A stretch of DNA of 20,115 nt from JACQHJ01 sp038063075 (GTDB taxonomy: Bacteria; Patescibacteriota; Microgenomatia; Levybacterales; UBA12049): the NCBI GenBank assembly GCA_038063075.1, contig JBBTVW010000036.1:1-20115 (forward strand), in the 5' to 3' direction. Below the pieces are notes generated by a model. That model did no database searches, was not told where the DNA came from, and saw only the letters and a list, made by a program, of their open reading frames with translations. Position 1 is the first letter of the stretch; the number at the start of each line of letters is the position of its first letter. The position numbers and the translations under genes were made by a program. Positions 14,769 to 20,115 of this stretch are shown piece by piece.

Positions 14769-15176
14769 CTAAATAAGTTTCTGAATTACTACCTCTGTAC
14801 CTGGAAGAAGATCTAGCTGCAAAGCATCACTTTTATTGAACCAATTAAAAGAGATGTGTTCATCACTTAATTTTATATTTTCTGAAGATATTTTCGTATT
14901 AAAAACTATCCTGAAGCATAAATATCGTAATCCTTTTGCCTCAAGTTCGTTATATAAAGCTGAATTTAATTTTAATTTTGTAGCCAAAGTTTGCGTTTCT
15001 TCAATAATTTCCCTTTTAAGAGCATCTTCAGGCTGCTCATTCGTTTCCAGTTTACCCTCCACCAATTGCCAATAATGAGGATATGATGCTTTTTCACTTC
15101 TTTGTAGGAGCAAAATCTCACCTTTTTTGTTTTGTATCAATGCACTCGCAACAATAATGACCTTATCAATTTGCAT
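14769..15176 (-). CDS. Nudix hydrolase (cassette 7)
   Basis: 135 residues, a complete single Nudix domain. The Nudix box reads EGKLETNEQPEDALKREIIE followed by ET, matching G-x5-E-x7-R-E-U-x-E-E with all metal-binding glutamates. The late glycine of the box is replaced by Gln. The N-terminus VASALIQNKKGEILLLQRS and PHYWQLVEGK are typical of MutT-like enzymes that hydrolyse nucleoside diphosphate derivatives; the substrate is not predictable. The promoter TGTTATACT lies seven bases before the ATG. The stop is followed by the endonuclease-like tail rather than directly by a repeat, unlike other cassettes. Confidence 0.88.
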   Translation of the reverse strand: MQIDKVIIVASALIQNKKGEILLLQRSEKASYPHYWQLVEGKLETNEQPEDALKREIIEETQTLATKLKLNSALYNELEAKGLRYLCFRIVFNTKISSENIKLSDEHISFNWFNKSDALQLDLLPGTEVVIQKLI

Positions 15177-15183
15177 TTTTAAA

Positions 15184-15192
15184 AGTATAACA
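15184..15192 (-). promoter_or_regulatory. Extended -10 promoter of the Nudix gene, leaderless
   Basis: TGTTATACT, seven bases, then the ATG at 15176. It lies inside the Nudix cassette, about 115 bases from repeat copy 8, unlike other promoters, which lie closer to the element. Confidence 0.5.
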
Positions 15193-15307
15193 TAGGAAGG
15201 AGATATAAATGTGACTTAGGAGCGTCAGAAGAAACAGGTTGATTAACAATATTCTGCTGATTAGGTTCCATAAGCTCAAGTATTTCAGGATATTGATATT
15301 CTATCAA

Positions 15308-15357
15308 TTTTGAGGCTAATTTGCTCCAAGCAATGGACGATGTTAGAGCCCATTTTA
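15308..15357 (-). repeat. Cassette-associated element, copy 8
   Basis: TTTTGAGGCTAATTTGCTCC, AAGCAATGGACGAT, GTTAGAGCCCATTTTA. The inner hairpin is TCCA-AGCAA-TGGA instead of TCC-GTG-GGA, and the outer GGC faces GCC. Both fit paired arms. Confidence 0.85.
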
Positions 15358-15393
15358 CATGCTTGTAAATTACACTTCGTAATATTCCAGAGA

Positions 15394-16098
15394 CTACTTA
15401 AAGACAATAGATTCTAATATTTGTTTATAAATATTTGTATCCACATGTTGTTCTTTATTTAAATTTCCTGCGTAAAAGAAATAATTATTAGATTTTATTT
15501 TTTGGTCTTTCCCTAAAATTACTATAGATAATATATTATCACCACCCACGCACATTGGTGATTCATCACTTACGATGCATCCCTTATACGATTTATCCTT
15601 TGTTACTATTATGCTATTTTTATTTTCATCAAAAGAATAAAGCCAAAGTTCGTCAGCGCCAAATCCAGTTCCTGGTGTATTTATCTCTATATTTAAAAAG
15701 TCTCCATCAAGATTTTCATATCTTATGTTTAAATAATTCTTTGGTTTAGAACCATACGGGGATTCACTTGTTTCTTTTACTTTTTTCCAGCCTTGAGGTA
15801 AGCTTATTGAATATAAATCTTCACTCTTTAATAATTTTGTCTGTGTAGATGTAATATTTAACTTTTCGATAATTGATGTAGGTGAACTTCCTGTTGGCGT
15901 TATTGTTAATTTAGGTTGAGCAAGTTCTTCAATATAATAAAATTGAGTGTCAATGAATTTTTGATAATTCATACCTAAATAAAATCCAATAAAAGGTAAA
16001 AGGATAAATAGAGTTATTGCGAGTAACTTAGAAAGTGTGGTTACGGTAAATAAATATTTATGTAGTTTTGGATTTTTTTCTTTAATTTTCTCTTCCAT
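15394..16098 (-). CDS. Anchored protein of unknown function (cassette 8)
   Basis: 234 residues: a charged N-terminus, one strong hydrophobic span (about 25-45), a Thr/Ser/Pro linker (TITPTGSSPTS), then an external domain with LYSISLPQGWKKVKE, NIRYENLDGDFLNIEINTPG and two cysteines flanking a Ser-Asp-Glu stretch (GCIVSDESPMCVGG), probably disulfide-linked. I do not recognise the domain; the pattern of short strands around a SLPQGW motif is common in anchored CPR proteins. The frame extends one codon further to a TTG, but the ATG at 16098 lies six bases after GATGAT and is preferred. The gene ends 36 bases from repeat copy 8. Confidence 0.7.
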   Translation of the reverse strand: MEEKIKEKNPKLHKYLFTVTTLSKLLAITLFILLPFIGFYLGMNYQKFIDTQFYYIEELAQPKLTITPTGSSPTSIIEKLNITSTQTKLLKSEDLYSISLPQGWKKVKETSESPYGSKPKNYLNIRYENLDGDFLNIEINTPGTGFGADELWLYSFDENKNSIIVTKDKSYKGCIVSDESPMCVGGDNILSIVILGKDQKIKSNNYFFYAGNLNKEQHVDTNIYKQILESIVFK

Positions 16099-16104
16099 CA
16101 ATAA

Positions 16105-16132
16105 ATCATCTCACAAAGAGAAATAATGTCAA
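16105..16132 (-). promoter_or_regulatory. Promoter of cassette 8, leaderless
   Basis: TTGACA (16132-16127), 16 bases, GATGAT (16110-16105), six bases, ATG at 16098. The -35 touches the left end of repeat copy 9. Confidence 0.5.
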
Positions 16133-16183
16133 ATTTGAGGCTAAAAAAGCAGCTCCGAGGGATAGACGATGTTAGAACCTATC
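16132..16183 (-). repeat. Cassette-associated element, copy 9
   Basis: ATTTGAGGCTAAAAAAGCA, GCTCCGAGGGATAGACGAT, GTTAGAACCTATC. The outer AGG faces CCT, whereas copies 6 and 7 have AAG facing CTT. Confidence 0.85.
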
Positions 16184-16626
16184 TAGCTTTGCAATAATTC
16201 CTTGTTATGATTATTTATCTCTTCAGATTTCTTAGACTGTTCTTCAATTATTTTATTTGCAATTAGGACTGCATCTTCTAGTCCTTTTTCTAAATTTAAT
16301 GTTAATGATTTTAAAAATAACAGTTTTTCTAGCGAAATCACAAGATAATTTTCCTGCTCAATAGAATTTCGCCTTAACTCATCATAAGTAAAATAGGAGA
16401 TTGATTTCCATATTTCAAATTCAAAGGGACAAACACCCAAGTCTCCCGACAAGTCTTTTATTTTATCAGGATAAAGTTTAATTAAATTAGCTAAGTCTTC
16501 TTCGATAACAACAAAATCAATATCATTTCCTGTTTTTCTTAAACCATAAAATTCCATTGCTCTCCCACCAATTAGAAGTGGTTTATTGATAAAGGTGTAA
16601 TTTAATTTATCTAAATCTATATTCAT
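16183..16626 (-). CDS. Nucleotidyltransferase-fold protein (cassette 9)
   Basis: 147 residues, soluble. LLIGGRAMEFYGLRKTGNDIDFVV gives the GG motif and the D-x-D (Asp-Ile-Asp) metal site of DNA polymerase beta-like nucleotidyltransferases. The rest is a short helical region with EKLLFLKSLTLN. The size and pattern resemble AbiEii-like or minimal (MNT) nucleotidyltransferases, which modify partner toxins, RNA or small molecules. No HEPN or antitoxin partner is in the same cassette, so the target is unknown. The promoter TGGTATAAT is six bases before the ATG, and the stop is adjacent to repeat copy 9. Confidence 0.72.
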   Translation of the reverse strand: MNIDLDKLNYTFINKPLLIGGRAMEFYGLRKTGNDIDFVVIEEDLANLIKLYPDKIKDLSGDLGVCPFEFEIWKSISYFTYDELRRNSIEQENYLVISLEKLLFLKSLTLNLEKGLEDAVLIANKIIEEQSKKSEEINNHNKELLQS

Positions 16627-16632
16627 GGTTTA

Positions 16633-16641
16633 ATTATACCA
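16633..16641 (-). promoter_or_regulatory. Extended -10 promoter of cassette 9, leaderless
   Basis: TGGTATAAT preceded by CTTC, six bases, then the ATG at 16626. Confidence 0.6.
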
Positions 16642-16646
16642 GAAGA

Positions 16647-16700
16647 ATTTTGAGACTAATCTACTCCCCATTCGTTATCTTACTCGAACGTTAAAAAAAG
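16647..16700 (-). repeat. Cassette-associated element, copy 10, right half diverged
   Basis: The left half ATTTTGAGACTAATCTACTC is well kept. The middle differs, and the right end keeps only GTTAAAA at the TAA stop of the next gene. Confidence 0.6.
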
Positions 16701-17119
16701 TGCTGTATACCTAGAAGAAATTTTCTTATCTGTTCAGTAATCGACATTGTTAATTCAGAGGGAATAACTAATCCGATAATCCCACCCATGATTAAACTTG
16801 AAGTTAAGGATGCTGCTCTATTATGTACTATTAAACTCCTTAATAATTCATCTTTATCTTTTTTTATATCGGAATAATATCTTAACTCGTTATTTATAAA
16901 TATCAATAATTTCTCATTTAGATAGATATTAGTTAGTTTGTAAACTAAATAAATGATAATGATTTTAAGAATTAAATAATTACTTACCAAAGAAATTAGT
17001 GTTAACAAGGTAATTATTTGTAACAGAGAGGGGATCTCTAATGCTAGAAATCCAAGATACGCACGAAAATATTTGTGCTTCATGAAAAGTCTATCTTTGT
17101 AGCTATCTAAGATTTTCAT
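16691..17119 (-). CDS. Small membrane protein of unknown function (cassette 10)
   Basis: 142 residues, mostly hydrophobic: spans at about 20-38, 40-66 and 105-122, with a polar, charged segment around 80-95 (YYSDIKKDKDELLRS). No family recognised. The start is uncertain: the ATG at 17119 has no TATAAT-like box at the usual distance, only AAGG very close to it. An internal ATG at 17083 also lacks a convincing promoter. It lies between repeat copies 10 and 11 and follows the same one-gene-per-unit pattern as its neighbours, which is the main reason to believe it is real. Confidence 0.55.
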   Translation of the reverse strand: MKILDSYKDRLFMKHKYFRAYLGFLALEIPSLLQIITLLTLISLVSNYLILKIIIIYLVYKLTNIYLNEKLLIFINNELRYYSDIKKDKDELLRSLIVHNRAASLTSSLIMGGIIGLVIPSELTMSITEQIRKFLLGIQHFF

Positions 17120-17143
17120 AACCTTAAGTTGGTCCGCGTAACA

Positions 17144-17185
17144 AAGACTGGGCTCCGTGGGATAGACGATGTTAGAAACTATTTC
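17144..17185 (-). repeat. Cassette-associated element, copy 11, left box changed
   Basis: GGGCTCCGTGGGATAGACGAT split as GGGCTCC and GTGGGATAGACGAT, then GTTAGAAACTATTTC. The usual GARGCTAAT box is replaced by AACAAAGACT. Confidence 0.8.
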
Positions 17186-17187
17186 AG

Positions 17188-17703
17188 TTACACTTTGTAA
17201 GAAAACACTGTTACGGGTATTCCTTTTGCTCTAGCCTTATCTATTGTATCCTGGGTGCCTTTACTTTCGTTTACCTGAAAAGCAATCAGTTCGTCAGATG
17301 CATCAACAATCAGCTGATTCCTCTCAAAGTATTTTGCTGTATTCATTATTGTATTATGGGGATTTTCAATTAACCCCTCTGGATTTAATTCCCTAAGTCG
17401 TGTTAACTGCGCTATTAAATCATCTGCTTGTTTTTCTGCTACTACACCCTCACTTGCTCTTTTCCTGTAATGACTAGTATAAATCTCTAAAGTAGATGGA
17501 AGATAAACTTTTATATGAGAAGCTTTGTTAAGAGCCAAAGCTTCATCTGTTGCCTGATAGTCAACGTTTAGTGCACCACCTGTAACAATTCCATTTCCCG
17601 AAGTTATAATATCCCTAACTGTACTCCTTACATCTTGTTCAACTTGAGCGCTTGTCACTCTCCAACTTCCACTAATACCAACCCATCTTATTGCTTCTGG
17701 CAT
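17188..17703 (-). CDS. SLOG / LOG-like nucleotide-binding protein (cassette 11)
   Basis: 171 residues. WVGISGSWR at the N-terminus is the first strand and glycine loop of a Rossmann-like SLOG domain, GNGIVTGGALNVDYQATDEAL is the second nucleotide loop, and RNQLIVDASDELIAFQVNES followed by GTQDTIDKARAKGIPV gives the late strand plus the G-T-x-D-T region. The domain occurs in DprA, LOG phosphoribohydrolases and nucleotide-signal sensors in defence systems. The function of this single-domain version is unknown. It is the cassette farthest upstream, where an integron would place its newest cargo. The promoter TGATATAAT is six bases before the ATG. Confidence 0.78.
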   Translation of the reverse strand: MPEAIRWVGISGSWRVTSAQVEQDVRSTVRDIITSGNGIVTGGALNVDYQATDEALALNKASHIKVYLPSTLEIYTSHYRKRASEGVVAEKQADDLIAQLTRLRELNPEGLIENPHNTIMNTAKYFERNQLIVDASDELIAFQVNESKGTQDTIDKARAKGIPVTVFSYKV

Positions 17704-17709
17704 GCCGGG

Positions 17710-17718
17710 ATTATATCA
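17710..17718 (-). promoter_or_regulatory. Extended -10 promoter of the SLOG gene, leaderless
   Basis: TGATATAAT, CCCGGC, then the ATG at 17703. Confidence 0.6.
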
Positions 17719-17719
17719 T

Positions 17720-17739
17720 ATTTGAAGCTAATTTACTCC
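17720..17739 (-). repeat. Cassette-associated element, left half only: right end of the array
   Basis: ATTTGAAGCTAATTTACTCC matches copy 5 closely over this half. The middle and GTTAGAA end are absent, and beyond it the sequence is unrelated. This is the array boundary, where an integron would have its attI junction. Confidence 0.7.
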
Positions 17740-17772
17740 CCAAGCCTGATTTATATGCTTTAAGCTTTGGGG

Positions 17773-17801
17773 ATTGTGGTCCCAAACAATTTTGTTATAA
17801 T
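17773..17801 (+). promoter_or_regulatory. Promoter of the 17808 gene, leaderless
   Basis: TGTTATAAT (-10 at 17796-17801) and six bases to the ATG at 17808. Only a weak TTGTGG lies near -35. Confidence 0.55.
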
Positions 17802-17807
17802 AATTTT

Positions 17808-18425
17808 ATGGATGAATCTGGAGAGAGACCTACTCCTGAAAATACAGAAGGTAAACTAAGTGAAGTTATTAATCACGACTTAACTCAAGCTTTTGGTCAA
17901 ATTACTGAGCCCTTAGTCAGGATGGGCTTATTAGGCTTGACTGACGGGCGTCTTCACACTACCCAAAAGTTCCGCCAAACACCCAGCAGTGAGTTACCTT
18001 TTCCTCAAGCTAGTTTTCCTGATTTTTATTTTGGGATTTCGGGAAATGTTCTTTCTTATGATGGCGGCGATAACGGTTTAAACCTCAGTTGGACTGAACC
18101 AGGAAACCCGGAAAGTGAGGAGCGACGCACATTCATTACCATATTACCTGCTGAACAATCTCACAGTGGAGAAGCCTACTACCACAAAGCAGTATTTGGC
18201 CCGAAACGCTCGCCAGATAGGGGCGGAGCGATATTGGAGGAAGCGACATTTAAGGATGATACACTAACACTACATCAAGGGTTCACCAGGACACCAAGCG
18301 AAACTTGGACTCATGAACTAGGAGCGGAACTAAAACAAACTACCTCTTATGTTCAACAAGAGGCTGCAAAAGTACCATCAGCTCCTACAAGAACGAGTAT
18401 TTTTAGAAGGATTTTTCGTCGCTAA
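17808..18425 (+). CDS. Soluble protein of unknown function
   Basis: 205 residues from the chosen start. The frame is open upstream to 17691, but that part crosses the repeat half and the promoter. The ATG at 17808, six bases after TATAAT, is the start. There is no signal peptide or membrane span. Seen in order: an acidic N-terminus, a helix DLTQAFGQITEPLVRMGLLGL, a beta-rich centre with DFYFGISGNVLSYDGGDNGLNLSW and RTFITILPAE, then a basic tail ending RTSIFRRIFRR. I do not recognise the family. It faces away from the cassette array and lacks a repeat at its 3' end, so it does not appear to be a cassette. Confidence 0.7.
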   Translation: MDESGERPTPENTEGKLSEVINHDLTQAFGQITEPLVRMGLLGLTDGRLHTTQKFRQTPSSELPFPQASFPDFYFGISGNVLSYDGGDNGLNLSWTEPGNPESEERRTFITILPAEQSHSGEAYYHKAVFGPKRSPDRGGAILEEATFKDDTLTLHQGFTRTPSETWTHELGAELKQTTSYVQQEAAKVPSAPTRTSIFRRIFRR

Positions 18426-18690
18426 TTATTTACTACCATCCTTAGGTTGATTTATATTTGCACACTATCTTTAGAATATATTATTGGAGCTATTCAGCAG
18501 GTTAAAATAAGAAATTTCAGCTCCCCCTGAAGGACTTATTCCTTAACAAAGAGATTGAGTTTAATTATAGCTTAGAAGACTTAAAAATTCTATATTCTAA
18601 CCTCAATCTTGTTGCTCCACAACAATATAGCATCTTATAAGTTAATCCATATTTTGATAGAATAAGCGTAATTTGAAGATGTAATGAAAT
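18426..18690. other. Intergenic region with a long inverted repeat
   Basis: 265 bases without a credible gene. It contains AGATTGAG (18552-18559) facing CTCAATCT (18602-18609), with a smaller TATAG/CTATA pair inside, and GGAGCT and AGCTCC further left. A structured RNA or leader is possible, but nothing recognisable is present. Confidence 0.25.
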
Positions 18691-19827
18691 ATGAATATTG
18701 ATATTGAAAGCATAGGCTTACTGAGTTTAATTCTTCAAGATAGTCCCAAAGACCGCCAGCTTATTTTATGTGTTTTGGCTAGGTCAAATACTGTTCCAAC
18801 AAGAATTACATACAATCCTAATACTGATTACCCGACTTTTTATGGATATTCAAACAGTAGAACTCCACTTTATTTAATGGGTAAAGGGTTGCTTAGTAAC
18901 GTCCCTCGTGAGGGATACGCTAAAAGGCTTATTTCTTCCCATTATTTGTCACATGCGGAAACGATTATAAATAGAGCCAACAATTGGGATATTCACCAAA
19001 AGCTCATGAGTGTTTCTAAATTTATTACTTTGGATAATAAAACAGCATACAAAGACGCAGAGCTATTTTTGGTTTTTAGAGATAAGACATTAGATTACAT
19101 TAAAGGTTATTCCACCTCACATCAGGAAGAAGTATCCACATTTTTAGGCACATCTAGCAAAGGGGTTCCAAAAGCTGAAGTTTCTGTAAAACAAGCCCAA
19201 CCGAGTGCTTCACGAATTGAAAGTTTGTATGAGAAAATAGCTGAGGTAGATGAGCAAATTAGAATAAGAAGAGAAGCATGGGCTAAGGCACAATCTACAA
19301 TTAGCGATAATCCCTTTTATGCAGAGGCGACACGGACAGGTCATCTTGCAAAGCTTGAACAACAGGCACAGACTGACATTGGGAATTTTATTAAACAGAA
19401 AGAAACATATTTAACAGAGCTTAATCTTAGAAAAGCCGATACTCAAAGTCCCAAGACTCAACAAACCAAACAAATAGAAACTGTGCAGGCTAACAAGTCT
19501 GTCTATGAGGTTAGATATTCCGAGCAAACAAGAGAAATTTTAATAAATGGCTTTCTTCTTAAGAAACTACGCTCGTTTAGCGATAATGATGCCATATTTT
19601 CATATCTTTATAAAAATCCCAACGAGGATAAATCTGCTGAAGAGATTAAGAACGCTTCAAAAATAGAATCTATTAAGGATTTGAACAAATTCCTTGACGA
19701 CATAGGCTTTGCAGGAGAATTAAGAAAAGCATTTTTCAAGGTTTCTAAAGGCAGAATACAATTTAACAATCCTATCACCAGAGAATATCTTGAAGAGATT
19801 GACATTGAGCGTCTCAAATTAAAATAA
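18691..19827 (+). CDS. Conserved-type protein of unknown function with central coiled coil and C-terminal winged-helix-like region
   Basis: 378 residues, no signal peptide. The N-terminal part (1-150) is mixed alpha/beta. Residues about 172-250 are rich in Glu, Lys and Gln and look like a coiled coil (SLYEKIAEVDEQIRIRREAW). The last ~110 residues (YEVRYSEQTREILINGFLL, then FSYLYKNPNEDKSAEEIKN, ending with KVSKGRIQFNNPITREYL) look like a winged-helix or wHTH domain of the sort appended to CPR proteins. I cannot assign a function; DNA binding through the C-terminus is a guess. A TGTAAT box five bases before the ATG is the only promoter candidate. Confidence 0.7.
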   Translation: MNIDIESIGLLSLILQDSPKDRQLILCVLARSNTVPTRITYNPNTDYPTFYGYSNSRTPLYLMGKGLLSNVPREGYAKRLISSHYLSHAETIINRANNWDIHQKLMSVSKFITLDNKTAYKDAELFLVFRDKTLDYIKGYSTSHQEEVSTFLGTSSKGVPKAEVSVKQAQPSASRIESLYEKIAEVDEQIRIRREAWAKAQSTISDNPFYAEATRTGHLAKLEQQAQTDIGNFIKQKETYLTELNLRKADTQSPKTQQTKQIETVQANKSVYEVRYSEQTREILINGFLLKKLRSFSDNDAIFSYLYKNPNEDKSAEEIKNASKIESIKDLNKFLDDIGFAGELRKAFFKVSKGRIQFNNPITREYLEEIDIERLKLK

Positions 19828-19912
19828 CTCTTTTAGTCCTTTTTAATCGGTTTCACACCCATATACCCCTGAATTAACGACAAGACCCCATTTCATTGAT
19901 ACCTTTGCTTGT

Positions 19913-20089
19913 ATGGAGCAAGCAAAGACAAAAAGCGAAAAATTAAAATCATTTCTTGAGCAGATGTATGGCAAGCAATTATCTGATGATGAGATGAAGG
20001 AACATAAAGAGAGATTTGTTAAATTTGTAGGTCTTTTGGTTGAAATAGACCAAAGGAAAAGAAAAAGTAATGAAAACAAAAATGTCTAA
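19913..20089 (+). CDS. 58-residue charged protein, possibly recombinase-associated
   Basis: 58 residues starting MEQAKTKSEKLKSFLEQMYG, then KQLSDDEMKEHKERFVKF and VGLLVEIDQRKRK, largely helical and highly charged. I recall small ORFs with an FLxxMYGxxLSxxE pattern lying directly before serine recombinase genes in other CPR genomes, but cannot verify that here. It overlaps the start of the next frame by 20 bases, a sign of coupled translation, so it is likely a real gene. TACCTT seven bases before the ATG is a weak -10 candidate. Confidence 0.55.
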   Translation: MEQAKTKSEKLKSFLEQMYGKQLSDDEMKEHKERFVKFVGLLVEIDQRKRKSNENKNV

Positions 20090-20115
20090 AATTAAACAAT
20101 ATAAAAAAGAAGCTA
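20070..20115 (+). CDS. Start of a gene cut by the window edge
   Basis: An ATG at 20070 (or an in-frame ATG at 20082) opens MKTKMSKIKQYKKEA and continues past the right edge. It overlaps the preceding small gene by 20 bases. Too short to identify; a site-specific recombinase is a guess based on the preceding ORF. Confidence 0.4.
   Translation, partial: MKTKMSKIKQYKKEA

Noticed and set aside
15179..15271. 30-codon ORF upstream of the Nudix gene
   Set aside because: No promoter or ribosome site at a suitable distance, overlap with the Nudix promoter, and no recognisable family. More likely residual DNA.
10918..17739. CRISPR array
   Set aside because: Repeats are spaced 0.5-0.8 kb apart with complete genes between them, not 30-40 base spacers, and no cas gene is present.
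17691..17807. N-terminal extension of the 17808 gene
   Set aside because: The extension translates the repeat half and the promoter, and its sequence is rich in Cys and Phe unlike the rest.

Overview
The window is AT-rich (roughly one third G+C by eye) and encodes small, simple versions of bacterial proteins. The style suggests Candidatus Patescibacteria (CPR), perhaps Microgenomates: a YvcK protein, SLOG and deoxyribosyltransferase-like proteins, DUF5676, and anchored proteins with Pro/Thr-rich linkers. This placement is inference from family content. UGA acts as a normal stop (for example at the end of the TauE-like and toxin genes), so recoded-UGA lineages are unlikely.

Region 1 (1-7807, all minus strand) holds the start of a yvcK gene followed by a copper-linked island in two operons. 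The csoR operon runs csoR, DUF1573 protein, anchored vicinal-cysteine protein, CcdA-like protein, then a DUF5676 membrane protein. The cop operon runs anchored cupredoxin, CopA ATPase, TauE/UreH-like membrane protein fused to a cupredoxin, CopZ-like chaperone. Both are headed by TTGACA-N17-TATNAT promoters whose 17-base spacer is filled by a near-identical CsoR-type palindrome (4746-4768 and 7782-7802), so copper should derepress both. The predicted flow is CopZ to CopA to cupredoxins, with the thiol-rich proteins perhaps keeping exported cysteine sites reduced or metallated.

Region 2 (7881-10839) holds a small SET protein, an M23-like anchored protein on the plus strand, and a secreted S8 subtilase.

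Region 3 (about 10918-17739) is the most striking. Eleven consecutive minus-strand units each have a leaderless promoter and one small gene (or a toxin-antitoxin pair), and neighbouring units are separated by a conserved intergenic element of about 45-50 bp. I find eight near-complete and four partial copies. The cargo is unrelated: DoxX, DUF2268 metalloprotease, unknown anchored protein, deoxyribosyltransferase-like protein, alpha/beta hydrolase, RelB/RelE-type pair, Nudix plus an endonuclease/exonuclease/phosphatase remnant, anchored protein, nucleotidyltransferase, membrane protein, SLOG protein. The layout matches an integron-like gene-cassette array without an integrase in view, but the element is not a textbook attC.

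Region 4 (17808-20115, plus strand) has two uncharacterised genes, a 58-residue ORF and the start of another gene that runs off the edge.

Across the window at least 15 start codons lie only 6-8 bases after a TATAAT-like box, usually with an upstream TG, so most transcripts here should be leaderless. Shine-Dalgarno sequences appear mainly inside operons.
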